A stretch of DNA of 42,415 nt, taken from assembly GCA_015488685.1 (NCBI GenBank), contig WFNH01000084.1, positions 1 through 42,415 of the forward strand. Reading direction: 5' to 3'. Origin of the DNA: Marinosulfonomonas sp. (GTDB lineage: Bacteria; Pseudomonadota; Alphaproteobacteria; Rhodobacterales; Rhodobacteraceae). Under the pieces are notes generated by a model. The model did not search any database. It worked only from the letters and a program-made list of their open reading frames with translations, and was not told the DNA's origin. Positions 1 to 8,408 of this stretch are shown in pieces; the first letter of the stretch is position 1; each line of letters opens with the position of its first letter. Made by a program: the position numbers and the translations under genes.

Positions 1-1853
1 ATGATTTCTAGCGCCTCGCCGGTGGCTTTGACGGTTTTTGCTTCCAGATCAACGTCTTCGGGCAGATGATAGACAGGGCGGCCCTTGTCGTCCGTGGTCT
101 GGTAAATCTCGTGCGTCACCATGCCTTGGGTGAACAGGGCGTCGAACGGTTCGTTCGTGCCTTGGGGCAAATGGCCGGTAATGTTCATCGCGCGAGCGAA
201 GAAACGGGAGTAGAGCAGATGCAGAATCGCGTGTTCGATTCCGCCGATGTATTGGTCCACATTCATCCAGTAGGCCGCATCGTCCAGATCGGTCGGGGTT
301 TTGGCGTGCGGGCTGGTGAAACGGGCATAATACCATGACGAATCGACGAACGTATCCATCGTATCGGTTTCGCGTTTCGCCGGTTTGCCGCAGGACGGGC
401 AATTGCAGTCACGCCATGTGGGATGGCGGTCCAGCGGATTGCCGGGGGTATTGAAGTCCACATCATAAGGCAGCTCGATCGGCAGGTTTTCTTTCTTTTC
501 CGGCACCACGCCGCAGGTATCGCAATGCACAACCGGAATCGGGCAACCCCAATAGCGCTGGCGCGACAGGCCCCAGTCGCGCAGGCGGTATTGGGTGACA
601 CCTTTGCCAAGGCCCTTGGCCTCAAACCAGTCGATTGTGGCATCTACGGCCTCTTGCCCTGTGGCCACGTCCAGACCTGCGAAATGGTCGATCCATTTCA
701 CGGGTTCGGTTTTTGGCGGCACGAAGGCTTCGTTTTCAACAGGTTTCGGGTTTTCCAGTGCAAAGAAAGTGTCAATCACCGGCAACCCGTATTTGCGGGA
801 AAAATCCAGATCGCGCTGGTCATGTGCCGGACAGGCGAAAATTGCGCCGGTGCCGTATCCCATCAGGATAAAATTGGCGACCCATATAGGCAGGGTTTTG
901 TCAGGATAAACAGGGTGTTGCACGGTCAGGCCGGTATCAAAACCCTTCTTCTCGGCCTTTTCCATCGCCGCTTCGGTGGTGTCCATGCGGCGGCATTCGG
1001 TGTTGAATTCGGCCAGTGCCGGATTGTTGGCCTCAAGCGCCTTGGCCAGCGGGTGATCGGGTGAAATGCCAACGAAAGAGGCGCCGTTCAAGGTATCGGG
1101 GCGGGTGGTAAACACCTCGATTTCGTCAAAGCCGCTGGCGGGTTCGGTCATTTTGAAGGCAAATTGCAGGCCGCGGCTTTTGCCAATCCAGTTGGCCTGC
1201 ATGATCCGCACCTTTTCGGGCCAGTTTTTCAACCTGTCCAGTGCCGTCAGCAATTCCTCGGAATAATCCGAGATTTTAAAGAACCATTGCGTCAACTCGC
1301 GCCGTTCAACCGGTGCGTTTGAACGCCAGCCCTTGCCGTCGATCACCTGTTCGTTGGCCAGAACCGTCATATCCACCGGATCCCAGTTGACCACAGCCTC
1401 TTTGCGGTAAACTAGCCCCTTGTCCATGAAATCAATGAACATGCTTTGCTGTTGGCCGTAATATTCGGGGTCACAAGTGGCAAATTCGCGGGACCAGTCG
1501 ATCGACAGGCCCAGCGGTTTCATCTGGGCGCGCATGTCGGCGATATTGGCGTAGGTCCAGTCCTTGGGGTGGCCACCGGTGGCCATTGCGGCGTTTTCGG
1601 CGGGCATGCCAAAGGCGTCCCAGCCCATCGGGTGCAGAATGTTGTGACCCGTGGACAGTTTATAACGCGCGATCACATCGCCCATGGTGTAGTTGCGCAC
1701 ATGCCCCATGTGGATGCGACCGGACGGATAGGGGAACATCTCGAGCACATAATATTTTGGCCTGGATTCGTCGCGCTTGGCTTTGAACACCCCGGCCTTG
1801 TCCCAGGCGGCTTGCCATTTGGTTTCGATTTCATTTGCGGTGTAGCGGGACAT
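1..1853 (-). CDS. leuS: Leucyl-tRNA synthetase, N-terminal ~617 residues (cut by window edge)
   Basis: Class I aminoacyl-tRNA synthetase that charges tRNA-Leu in the cytoplasm. The minus-strand frame is open from ATG at 1853 to the left edge, so the C-terminus lies outside the window. The class I HIGH signature appears as HMGH at residues 48-51, within [15 protein letters not shown]. The CP1 editing insertion is recognisable, with its threonine-rich [12 protein letters not shown] stretch and [17 protein letters not shown]. The zinc-ribbon-like CPSCGK and the [14 protein letters not shown] catalytic-core segment follow. The frame stops just short of where KMSKS should come. The next gene on the same strand (1931-2464) is 77 bp upstream and may be co-transcribed. 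Identification is essentially certain. Confidence 0.97.
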   Translation of the reverse strand, partial: MSRYTANEIETKWQAAWDKAGVFKAKRDESRPKYYVLEMFPYPSGRIHMGHVRNYTMGDVIARYKLSTGHNILHPMGWDAFGMPAENAAMATGGHPKDWTYANIADMRAQMKPLGLSIDWSREFATCDPEYYGQQQSMFIDFMDKGLVYRKEAVVNWDPVDMTVLANEQVIDGKGWRSNAPVERRELTQWFFKISDYSEELLTALDRLKNWPEKVRIMQANWIGKSRGLQFAFKMTEPASGFDEIEVFTTRPDTLNGASFVGISPDHPLAKALEANNPALAEFNTECRRMDTTEAAMEKAEKKGFDTGLTVQHPVYPDKTLPIWVANFILMGYGTGAIFACPAHDQRDLDFSRKYGLPVIDTFFALENPKPVENEAFVPPKTEPVKWIDHFAGLDVATGQEAVDATIDWFEAKGLGKGVTQYRLRDWGLSRQRYWGCPIPVVHCDTCGVVPEKKENLPIELPYDVDFNTPGNPLDRHPTWRDCNCPSCGKPAKRETDTMDTFVDSSWYYARFTSPHAKTPTDLDDAAYWMNVDQYIGGIEHAILHLLYSRFFARAMNITGHLPQGTNEPFDALFTQGMVTHEIYQTTDDKGRPVYHLPEDVDLEAKTVKATGEALEI

Positions 1854-1930
1854 ATTCTGGGCATCCTTGATATGGAAACGCCGGACGATTTGCCCGGCGC
1901 GGTCGTGATTGGAACGATTCGGACCGGAGT

Positions 1931-2464
1931 TTACAGTTTTCCGTCACGAATCCTTAGCTGACGCGCGCGTGCAAGGATCGCATCCTCAACTGCGCGAACG
2001 GTATCGGCGCTGGCGACACCACCACGGGTGCGCAGTGAAATATTCAGCGAACGGGCGTCAAGTGCCGGATCCTGCACATAAATCGTAGCCTTATAGGCAC
2101 GGCCGCCACCCGGCGGGGTGCCGTAACCGGTGACAATCACACCGGTGAACGGGTCAACCGATTCGATTGGCAGGAAATTCAGAACTTCGAGCGAGGCATT
2201 CCAGATATATTTGTTTACCCCGACGGTGGTGTTGGCGTCAGGGTTGTTTTTGAACAGGTCAAACAGGTTGCTTTTGCTTTGTCCAACGGCATCGCGCGGG
2301 TCTTCTGTGCTGGAACCCGTTGGTCCGGTATTTGCTGATTTTGCAGCTTTTCCGCCGGAAAAACTGCCTGATCCGACGGACCCGCGAGAGCCACCGCCAC
2401 AGGCGGCAAGGCCTGTGATGGCTAAAATGGCAATAATTCCTGTTGTTTTCTGCCTGAAAGTCAT
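1931..2464 (-). CDS. DUF3576 domain lipoprotein
   Basis: Predicted 177-residue lipoprotein. The chosen ATG at 2464 gives a short basic N-terminus (MTFRQKTTG), a hydrophobic stretch and a lipobox LAAC-G, so the mature protein should be lipidated on that Cys. A longer frame reaches 2551, but it would bury the signal peptide behind 29 residues. A Ser/Gly/Lys-rich linker is followed by the conserved DUF3576 core: [27 protein letters not shown], then a glycine-rich turn, then a C-terminal helix with [15 protein letters not shown]. From memory, this family usually lies directly upstream of leuS in Rhodobacteraceae, as here. The molecular function is unknown; envelope location is inferred from the lipobox. 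Confidence 0.88.
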   Translation of the reverse strand: MTFRQKTTGIIAILAITGLAACGGGSRGSVGSGSFSGGKAAKSANTGPTGSSTEDPRDAVGQSKSNLFDLFKNNPDANTTVGVNKYIWNASLEVLNFLPIESVDPFTGVIVTGYGTPPGGGRAYKATIYVQDPALDARSLNISLRTRGGVASADTVRAVEDAILARARQLRIRDGKL

Positions 2465-2672
2465 TCGAAATACCCTAAATCCTGCGGTTACTGCTTTAGT
2501 ATATAACGCCATAGGGGCGGGCAAGGCCTTTTGACGTGTTGCGAATTGCAATAATCGTTAGCGGATCATGGCCGAAAAAACTGTGGCAAAGCTGCACCAC
2601 GAAATAGCGCAATAGTTTCAAGCAGGCGGCAAATCTTGCAATGCGCGCCGCAAAGAGCGAAATACCAGCATA

Positions 2673-2697
2673 CTCAATTCGGATTCCCTGAATTGAG
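2673..2697 (+). promoter_or_regulatory. Perfect 8-bp stem-loop in the porin leader
   Basis: The arms ctcaattc (2673-2680) and gaattgag (2690-2697) are perfect inverted repeats around a 9-nt loop, 30 bp before the porin ATG and just upstream of its AAGGGA ribosome site (2715-2720). Stem-loops in the leaders of abundant outer-membrane protein mRNAs are known to stabilise transcripts; that role here is inference. An operator is the alternative. Nothing else is recognised in the 263 bp between the DUF3576 gene and the porin beyond divergent promoters that must lie there. Confidence 0.5.
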
Positions 2698-2727
2698 GTG
2701 CACCTTTAACAAACAAGGGAAAACGAA

Positions 2728-3693
2728 ATGAAAAAAGTTCTCTTAGCAACAACCGCAATGGTTGCTTTCGCTGGCGCAGCTTCTGCTGACGTTACTTTGA
2801 GCGGTTCCGCTCGCTTTGGCCTGCAGTATATCGATACTGTCGCTGTGGATGGGGCTGGCAATGCTCCTTCCAAAACCACACTGGAAAAGCGTGTAACGCT
2901 GAACATCGACATGTCCACAGAAACAGACTCCGGTCTGGAGCTGGGCGCTCGCATTCGTCTGCGTAACAACGAACGCAGTTCTAAAATCGATCCGGGTACG
3001 GGGTTGTACGTACTTAGCTCCGGGATGACAGATGTCAATGGCGCTCAGGTGTACCTGAAGTCCGGCGGCCTGAAGCTGAGCGTTGGTAACGTATGTGGCG
3101 CTATCGAATGTATGCCTGGTCTGTATGCCGCTGATGTTGGCCTGAACGGTAACGGTTTCCGCGACCTGGTAACCAATACTCTGACCGAAGGGTCATGGGG
3201 CTGGGCTGCTTATACATCTTCGGGTGGTGGTAACAACGCCGTTGAAGTCGAATACTCGGCTGGCGATTTCACCGGTGTTCTGACATACGATGCTATGAAT
3301 GACGTATCTGTTGCTGCTAACCGTGTTGCTGCACGCGTTTCCTATGCGTTCGGTGACTGGACTGTTGCCTTGGCTTATCAGGACGGCGACCAGCCTCTTG
3401 GTGTTGGCGACAAAACTGTCCTGACTGTTGGTGGCAAACTGGGCGACTTCGGTGTTGGTCTGGCATATGCTGACAACAACGGCACAGGCAAAACAACCAT
3501 CCACGGTTCGTACAGCTTCGGTGCAACAACTGTTAAGGCATTTGTTTCTGACGATCAGTCGGCTGCAGCTACAGACACTCTCTGGGGTCTGGGTGCTTCC
3601 TATGATCTGGGCGGTGCATCGCTGGTTGCTGGTTACTCAAGCGACGCAGTTGGCACCAAGCGTGCTTCTGCAGGTATCAAGTTCAAGTTCTAA
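2728..3693 (+). CDS. Outer-membrane porin (Rhodobacter-type general porin)
   Basis: A 321-residue trimeric-type beta-barrel porin for passive diffusion of small solutes across the outer membrane. The N-terminus is a classic signal peptide (MKKVLLATTAMVAFAGAASA), cleaved before DVTLSGSARFGLQY, which is the usual first strand of this family. Alternating aromatic/small-residue strands continue to the end, and the protein finishes with KFKF, the terminal Phe used for BAM recognition. The ribosome site AAGGGA lies 7 nt before the ATG. Codon use is biased to gct/ggt/gtt codons compared with its neighbours, as expected of a very highly expressed gene. A strong terminator follows at 3717, so it is probably monocistronic. 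Confidence 0.95.
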   Translation: MKKVLLATTAMVAFAGAASADVTLSGSARFGLQYIDTVAVDGAGNAPSKTTLEKRVTLNIDMSTETDSGLELGARIRLRNNERSSKIDPGTGLYVLSSGMTDVNGAQVYLKSGGLKLSVGNVCGAIECMPGLYAADVGLNGNGFRDLVTNTLTEGSWGWAAYTSSGGGNNAVEVEYSAGDFTGVLTYDAMNDVSVAANRVAARVSYAFGDWTVALAYQDGDQPLGVGDKTVLTVGGKLGDFGVGLAYADNNGTGKTTIHGSYSFGATTVKAFVSDDQSAAATDTLWGLGASYDLGGASLVAGYSSDAVGTKRASAGIKFKF

Positions 3694-3716
3694 TTTGAGC
3701 TGATATCCAAGTATTT

Positions 3717-3749
3717 GGGGGTGCGCTGTTGCGTGCCCCCATTTCTTTT
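3717..3749 (+). terminator. Rho-independent terminator of the porin gene
   Basis: A 10-bp stem (3717-3726 with 3731-3740, including two G-T pairs and a GGGGG/CCCCC base) has a TGTT loop and is followed by a T-rich run at 3742-3749. It starts 24 nt after the porin stop codon. Confidence 0.85.
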
Positions 3750-3789
3750 GGCTATCTGGTTTTGCAACTGAACAAAGGCAAAACCGGAT

Positions 3790-4443
3790 ATGTCCCTTTC
3801 AGAAATTATTGACAGAATACACGCCGAAGAAAAACGGGTGGGCCGCGAAGTTGGCGCAACCCGTCTGATTGCCGTGTCCAAGGTCCAGCCGAACGAGCGG
3901 GTAGAGGCGGTGTTGAACCAAGGTCACCGGCTGTTCGGAGAAAACAAGGTTCAGGAAGCGGCGGGCAAATGGCCTGCGTTTCGGGAGCGGTTTGAAGGGG
4001 TTCAGGTGCATTTGCTGGGACCGTTACAAACCAACAAGGCACGACAGGCAATGGGCCTGTTCGAGGCGATCCATTCGCTGGACCGGCCCAAGCTGGCAAA
4101 AACCCTTGCGCGGTTAGCGCAAGAGACGGGGCATTGTCCCGATTTGTTCATTCAGGTGAATACCGGCGAAGAGCCGCAAAAGGCGGGGGTTTTGCCCGCG
4201 GATGCAGATGCCTTTATTAACGAGGCCCGTGCGCTGGATTTGCCGGTGGTGGGGCTGATGTGTATTCCACCCGCCGATGAAGAACCCAGCCTGCATTTTG
4301 CCCTGCTAGGCAAGATTGCCGAGCGCAACGGTGTTGCGGGCCTGTCGATGGGGATGAGCGGTGATTTTGAACGGGCAGTGGCGATGGGGGCTACGCATGT
4401 TCGTGTTGGTTCGGCTATTTTCGGAGCGCGGGATTACGGGTAA
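3790..4443 (+). CDS. YggS family pyridoxal 5'-phosphate homeostasis protein
   Basis: A 217-residue PLP-binding single-domain TIM-barrel protein (PLPBP/PROSC family), which controls free PLP levels and amino-acid metabolism in the cytoplasm. The PLP lysine is K31 in the IAVSK motif. Other family signatures are LFGENKVQEAAGKW, HLLGPLQTNKAR, FIQVNTGEEPQKAG, GLMCIPP and the C-terminal GLSMGMSGDFERAVAMGATHVRVGSAIFG, which forms the phosphate pocket. Length is a little below the usual 220-235. It is transcribed alone, and converges on the L,D-transpeptidase gene whose stop codon lies 6 bp away. Confidence 0.95.
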   Translation: MSLSEIIDRIHAEEKRVGREVGATRLIAVSKVQPNERVEAVLNQGHRLFGENKVQEAAGKWPAFRERFEGVQVHLLGPLQTNKARQAMGLFEAIHSLDRPKLAKTLARLAQETGHCPDLFIQVNTGEEPQKAGVLPADADAFINEARALDLPVVGLMCIPPADEEPSLHFALLGKIAERNGVAGLSMGMSGDFERAVAMGATHVRVGSAIFGARDYG

Positions 4444-4449
4444 GAGATT

Positions 4450-4983
4450 CTATGCGCTCCGCGCGGGGATATTTCTGGAACAAAGATCGGGGATGATCAG
4501 GCAAGTTTCGTTCGGTGTAATATGCTGAATGATGCGGTGCAGATCTGTGCGTGAAAAGGCCACGCAACCTTCGGTCGGGTGATGTGGTTTACGCCAGATA
4601 TGCAGGAAGATGGCTGATCCTTTGCCGGGAATGGCGCGGGGCCAGTTCCAGTCGGTGATCAGCACCATATCATAAAGCGGATCAGCGCGGCACATGGATT
4701 CGTGGCTGAATGGATGCGGCGTGCGGACAAGGTGATTGTAGGCCGGATCGTTGATATCGTCGGACCACAGATCAAACGGGCGGATCGGGATGGCCCAAGG
4801 GGCGGGCGCTGGCAGGCGGTCGGCGCGGTAATAAAGCCCCATGATCCGGTGCTTGCCCGCAGGCGTTGCGCCATCTCCTTCGCGTTTTTCCGTGGTGACG
4901 CCGCCACGCCCGATGGAACAGGGGATCAGGCGGTTTTGAAACCGGATGCCCAGTCTGGTCAAAACCAGATCATTTGCCGTCAT
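4450..4983 (-). CDS. L,D-transpeptidase (YkuD) catalytic-domain protein
   Basis: A 177-residue protein with the L,D-transpeptidase fold: FLHIW (H128) followed by PTEGCVAFS with the nucleophilic Cys at 140. Enzymes of this domain form 3-3 peptidoglycan cross-links or attach lipoproteins to the wall through a Cys thioester. No signal peptide or membrane segment is visible, which is unusual for a wall enzyme; this short cytosolic-looking form (LRLIGRFQ-type start) is common in alphaproteobacteria and its substrate is unknown. The ATG overlaps the ribA stop by 4 nt (ATGA type), so the pair is translationally coupled. The last ~11 residues (LCSRNIPARSA) are encoded by a copy of a dispersed repeat at 4454-4487. 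Confidence 0.85.
   Translation of the reverse strand: MTANDLVLTRLGIRFQNRLIPCSIGRGGVTTEKREGDGATPAGKHRIMGLYYRADRLPAPAPWAIPIRPFDLWSDDINDPAYNHLVRTPHPFSHESMCRADPLYDMVLITDWNWPRAIPGKGSAIFLHIWRKPHHPTEGCVAFSRTDLHRIIQHITPNETCLIIPDLCSRNIPARSA
4454..4487 (+). repeat. Dispersed gene-end motif, copy 1
   Basis: A copy of a motif also found at 25180-25216 and 30763-30796, with the pattern (G/C)CTCCG(G/C)CGG-GGATATTT-TGGAACAAAGAT. It lies 11 nt past the yggS stop on the plus strand and is simultaneously read on the minus strand as the last codons of the L,D-transpeptidase gene. Copies 1 and 3 share 'GGAACAAAGAT' and 'GGGGATATTT' exactly. Confidence 0.7.
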
Positions 4984-6098
4984 AGCAGGTGCCCCGATTT
5001 GTCGGCCTTGGTTTTCAGATAGCCCGCGTTATGGGTTGTATGCCCCACCTTCAGCGGCACCCGTTCGCTCACCGTAAGCCCCGCGCCCCGCATCATTTCC
5101 ACCTTCTTCGGGTTGTTGGTCAGTAGGCGCACCTGTGAAAACCCCATTTGTTTCAAGATGTTGGCACCGATCAGGAAATCGCGCTCGTCATCCTCGAATC
5201 CCAGCCGGTGGTTGGCTTCGACCGTGTCGAACCCCTGATCCTGCAAGGAATAGGCGCGCATTTTGTTGGCCAGACCGATGCCGCGCCCTTCCTGATTGAG
5301 GTAGAGCAAGACACCGTGCCCCTCGTCCCCCATCATCGCCAGTGCCGCGCGCAACTGCGGGCCGCAGTCGCATTTTAGCGACCCCAGCAGATCGCCGGTG
5401 AAACAGGCCGAATGCAGCCGCGTCAGCACGGGTTTGGCACGGTCGGGTTGGCCGATTTCCACTGCATAATGCTCTTCGCCGCCGTCCTCGGGGCGGAATA
5501 TGTGCAATCGGCCCGCCTCGGACACAGACAGGGGCAAGCGGGCACTGATTACCTCGGACAGCGGGCTGGTGGCGGTCAGGGCGTCTGCGGTTTTTAACAG
5601 ATCAATACGGGTCAGATTGTTATCGACGCCAAAGGTGATGGGGACATCCAGCAGCAAGGTAGCGGGCAAAAGGCGGGCGGATTTAACCAGTTGCAGGGCA
5701 GCACGGGGCAGGTCGGAGGGGCCATCGCGCAGGGGTTTAAGCGGGCCTTTCATCGGCATTTTCAGATCATCCGCCGGATCGGCCACCCCGTGAATCCATG
5801 CCAGCGTTGCGTCGCCCGGCAGCGCAATCCGCGCCAAATCACCGTCATAGGCGGCGGTTTTCAGGGTCTCGGCGCGGCGCGCAGTGATGGCCAGAACCGG
5901 CGCACCCTCAAGCGCTTGAACCTGCGCCAGCCGTTCGGGTGAAAGGGTTTCGGCCGCCAGCACCAGTGCTGCATGGTCACCATTAATAAGCACCACCGGC
6001 ACCCCCATGCGCAGATCGGCACGGGCGCGGGCCAGCATTTCGATGGTATCGGGGCGCAGGGGCATCGGCGGTCCTTGTTTCAGTTCGTTACGCATCAT
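4980..6098 (-). CDS. ribA: GTP cyclohydrolase II with degenerate N-terminal DHBP-synthase-like domain
   Basis: This enzyme catalyses the first committed step of riboflavin synthesis, GTP to the pyrimidine 5-phosphate plus formate and pyrophosphate. Of 372 residues, the C-terminal ~185 are a complete GCH II: zinc ligands C232, C243 and C245 (CFTGDLLGSLKCDCG), catalytic NQEGRGIGLANK at 268-279, GFDTVEANHRLGF and LLTNNPKK. The N-terminal ~180 residues look like a decayed RibB domain (VVLINGDHAALVLAAE), lacking the acidic DExRENEGD active-site cluster, so it probably does not make DHBP. Two starts are possible, M1 and M12 (MPLRPDTIEM); M12 would be at 6065. The gene overlaps the L,D-transpeptidase gene by 4 nt. 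Confidence 0.92.
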   Translation of the reverse strand: MMRNELKQGPPMPLRPDTIEMLARARADLRMGVPVVLINGDHAALVLAAETLSPERLAQVQALEGAPVLAITARRAETLKTAAYDGDLARIALPGDATLAWIHGVADPADDLKMPMKGPLKPLRDGPSDLPRAALQLVKSARLLPATLLLDVPITFGVDNNLTRIDLLKTADALTATSPLSEVISARLPLSVSEAGRLHIFRPEDGGEEHYAVEIGQPDRAKPVLTRLHSACFTGDLLGSLKCDCGPQLRAALAMMGDEGHGVLLYLNQEGRGIGLANKMRAYSLQDQGFDTVEANHRLGFEDDERDFLIGANILKQMGFSQVRLLTNNPKKVEMMRGAGLTVSERVPLKVGHTTHNAGYLKTKADKSGHLL

Positions 6099-6141
6099 GT
6101 AGCGATTATTTCAGAAACTTGAAACATATAGCGCGTTTTTG

Positions 6142-6177
6142 ACACGGATGCGTGAGATTACACACGGATGCGTGAGA
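6142..6177. promoter_or_regulatory. Tandem 16-bp direct repeat with 20-bp period
   Basis: The 16-mer acacggatgcgtgaga occurs at 6142-6157 and again, perfectly, at 6162-6177. The start-to-start distance is 20 bp, about two helical turns, so both copies face the same side of the DNA. It lies in the 155-bp divergent region between ribA and the response regulator. A binding site for a dimeric or OmpR-type regulator, possibly the adjacent response regulator itself, is inferred. Confidence 0.55.
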
Positions 6178-6253
6178 AAACGCCACCGCCCCTTGTTGAA
6201 ACCACCCATCCGGCACATTTTATATACAGCAGCACGCGCAAAAGGAGCCGGTG

Positions 6254-6943
6254 ATGACAAATAATGTGAAGAAAATCCTTCTGGTAGACGATGATGATGA
6301 TCTGCGCGAGGCCCTGTCCGAACAACTGGTCATGACCGAGGATTTCGACGTGTTCGAAGCCGCCGATGGCGCGGGTGCGATGATCAAGGCCAAAGAGGTG
6401 CTATATGATCTGGTGATCCTCGATGTGGGCCTGCCCGATACCGACGGGCGGGAATTGTGCCGCCTGATGCGTAAACAGGGGGTGAAATGTCCCGTGCTGA
6501 TGCTGACCGGCCATGATTCCGATGCCGACACTATTTTGGGGCTGGACGCGGGTGCGAATGATTATGTGACAAAACCGTTCAAGTTCCCCGTGCTGTTGGC
6601 GCGCATCCGCGCCCAGTTACGCCAGCATGAACAGTCCGAGGATGCCGTGTTTACCCTTGGGCCATACACCTTCAAACCGGCGATGAAGATGCTGATCACC
6701 GAGGACGACCGCAAAATCCGGCTGACGGAAAAGGAAACGAATATCCTGAAATTCCTGTACCGCGCGACCGAAGGTGTTGTCGCCCGCGATGTGCTGTTGC
6801 ACGAGGTTTGGGGCTATAATGCAGGCGTGACCACGCACACACTAGAGACACATATTTACCGTCTTCGTCAAAAAATAGAACCAGATCCGTCAAATGCCCG
6901 CCTTCTTGTGACCGAATCCGGCGGGTATAGATTGGTTGCCTGA
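6254..6943 (+). CDS. OmpR/PhoB-family response regulator
   Basis: A 229-residue two-component transcription factor. The receiver domain (about 1-120) has the acidic pocket DDDDD at 12-16, phosphoacceptor D57 in LVILDVGLPDTDG, T85 in LMLTGHD and K107 in NDYVTKPF. The C-terminal winged helix (about 130-229) has LTEKETNILKFLYRA, VARDVLLHEVWGYN, THTLETHIYRLRQKIEPDP and the ESGGYRL wing. The ATG at 6254 was preferred over the in-frame GTG at 6251 because AAAGGAG (6241-6247) is 6 nt from the ATG. No histidine kinase gene is adjacent, so it is an orphan regulator whose partner lies elsewhere. Confidence 0.93.
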   Translation: MTNNVKKILLVDDDDDLREALSEQLVMTEDFDVFEAADGAGAMIKAKEVLYDLVILDVGLPDTDGRELCRLMRKQGVKCPVLMLTGHDSDADTILGLDAGANDYVTKPFKFPVLLARIRAQLRQHEQSEDAVFTLGPYTFKPAMKMLITEDDRKIRLTEKETNILKFLYRATEGVVARDVLLHEVWGYNAGVTTHTLETHIYRLRQKIEPDPSNARLLVTESGGYRLVA

Positions 6944-6989
6944 TAGCGCGATCTCAAAAGCGGGATCCGGTTTTGGGGTAAATTGCGCG

Positions 6990-7089
6990 GCACCAAGCGC
7001 GCGAATCAAACGAGTTCCCCTGCATGTCGGGGTTATGACATGCATCCTCCCTGTTGGACTGACCCGGCCTTTGTGCCGGGTCTTTTTTT
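6990..7089 (+). ncRNA. Candidate trans-acting small RNA with exposed CCUCCCU (anti-Shine-Dalgarno-like) segment
   Basis: Downstream of the response regulator there is no gene on the plus strand. The sequence holds a perfect 8-bp stem (7021-7028 with 7037-7044, loop ggggttat), then a single-stranded segment containing tcctccct, then a strong intrinsic terminator (7061-7089). A 5' hairpin, a CCUCC-rich linker and a terminal hairpin with a U tail is the layout of alphaproteobacterial Hfq-type sRNAs such as the MmgR/suhB (alpha-r8) class or the CUCCUCCC 'cuckoo' sRNAs of Rhodobacter. The 5' end is a guess. The alternative is simply a structured 3' UTR of the response-regulator gene. Confidence 0.45.
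7061..7089 (+). terminator. Intrinsic terminator (response regulator / sRNA)
   Basis: Perfect 8-bp stem gacccggc / gccgggtc around ctttgt (7061-7082), followed by seven T residues (7083-7089). The T-run exists only in the plus-strand direction; the last bases overlap the stop codon of the minus-strand MFS gene. Confidence 0.9.
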
Positions 7090-8332
7090 ATCGCAAGTCC
7101 AGTTTGATGAGGCCGTAAACAAACAGTCCAAACCCGCCAATCGCGCTGACCAGAAACGGGAGGCGCAGTGCGGTCTCGCGACCCAGTTCCGGTTCGAACA
7201 GCGCAACAAGGCCACCACCAATCAGCGCGCCGATGGGCATCGTGCCCCAGCCAAAGAAGCGGTAAATGCTGTTGACGCGGCCCAGTAATTCGTCGGGTAT
7301 TTCGCGTTGGCGCAAGGATACGGTGACTACATTCCACAGCAGGGCGGCCAGCATTCCGATGAACAGGGCAATGGCCACCACATAGGCGCTCGAGGTCAGG
7401 GCGATTAGCAGGTAATAGAACGGCATTATTACCAGTGCGATCTTCAGGCTCGCCCCCGCACCAATGCGCGCGACAATACGCGGGGCGAACAGGCCACCCA
7501 GCACACCACCCGCCGCCTCGGCTGTCATCAAAATGCCAAATCCCGCAGCACCCAGCCCCAGAATTTCCTGGCTGAACAACACCAGCACCGTCAGGGTGAT
7601 CATGTGCATCATGTTCAAAACCCCCAGCATGATCGCAAGGCGCAGGATCAGCTTATGGGCGTAAATCCATGTCATGCCCTCGCGCATTTGTTGCCAGAAC
7701 CCGTTGGGCAGTTTAACCGCAGTGCGGGCAGGCATCGCAATCAGCCAGACACACCACGCGGCAATGGCGAATGTCACGGCATCCACCGCGAAGGGCAGCG
7801 GCACGGCATAGGCGATGAGAAGGCCAGCCAGCGGCGGGCCGACGAATTGCCCCATGATTTGCTCGATGCTCCACATCTGGCCGTTGGCGACCTCAAGATG
7901 TTGCTTGTCCACAATCGAGGGCAGGGCAGTCTGGGCGGCGTTGTCGCGGATCACTTCGGCCGATCCCAGCAGGAAGGCGGCAGCGCACAAGCCAAGGATC
8001 AGGGTGAACGCCTGACCATCGCTATCAGGCAGCGGCAGCGCGGGACCGGACAGAATTAACGCAACCACGCCCAAGGTCAGCAGCAGTCGCAGAATATCGG
8101 CCTGCACCATCAGCCGTTGGCGATTCCCCCGATCCGTGATCACCCCTGCAGGGATCGCAAACAGGAACCACGGCAGGCGGGTTGCGGCGGCCACCAGCGC
8201 GACCAGCATCGGGTCACGGGTGATCAGGGTCGCCAGCCACGGAAACGCCAGCGCCGAAATGCCATCGCCGAGATTGGAGACCGCCGTTGCGGTAAACAGC
8301 AGGCGGTAGTTTTTGTTTATAACAAGCAGCAT
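7088..8332 (-). CDS. Major facilitator superfamily exporter (MFS_3 / EntS-like)
   Basis: A 414-residue inner-membrane protein of the MFS_3 (enterobactin exporter-like) subfamily, with about 12 hydrophobic segments. The loop-2 motif appears as GVITDRGNRQRLM, and the first helix contains NYRLLFTATAVSNLGDGI, typical of this branch. The central loop after helix 6 is short (PARTAVKLPNGFWQQMREGMTWIYAHK). Proton-driven drug or siderophore export is the family activity; the substrate here is unknown. ATG at 8332 was chosen because AAAGGG lies 6 nt upstream; a longer frame from a TTG at 8365 is less likely. It diverges from xthA over 76 bp. Confidence 0.87.
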   Translation of the reverse strand: MLLVINKNYRLLFTATAVSNLGDGISALAFPWLATLITRDPMLVALVAAATRLPWFLFAIPAGVITDRGNRQRLMVQADILRLLLTLGVVALILSGPALPLPDSDGQAFTLILGLCAAAFLLGSAEVIRDNAAQTALPSIVDKQHLEVANGQMWSIEQIMGQFVGPPLAGLLIAYAVPLPFAVDAVTFAIAAWCVWLIAMPARTAVKLPNGFWQQMREGMTWIYAHKLILRLAIMLGVLNMMHMITLTVLVLFSQEILGLGAAGFGILMTAEAAGGVLGGLFAPRIVARIGAGASLKIALVIMPFYYLLIALTSSAYVVAIALFIGMLAALLWNVVTVSLRQREIPDELLGRVNSIYRFFGWGTMPIGALIGGGLVALFEPELGRETALRLPFLVSAIGGFGLFVYGLIKLDLR

Positions 8333-8408
8333 AATTGCGCCCTTTAGTGGATGGTCAATTGGCAAGCCTCTGACTATTGTATTGCAAAGTCAAACCGGAG
8401 CGCTGCCT

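Noticed and set aside
4980-6098. Bifunctional RibBA assignment
   Set aside because: The RibB half lacks the acidic catalytic cluster, so only GTP cyclohydrolase II activity is supported.
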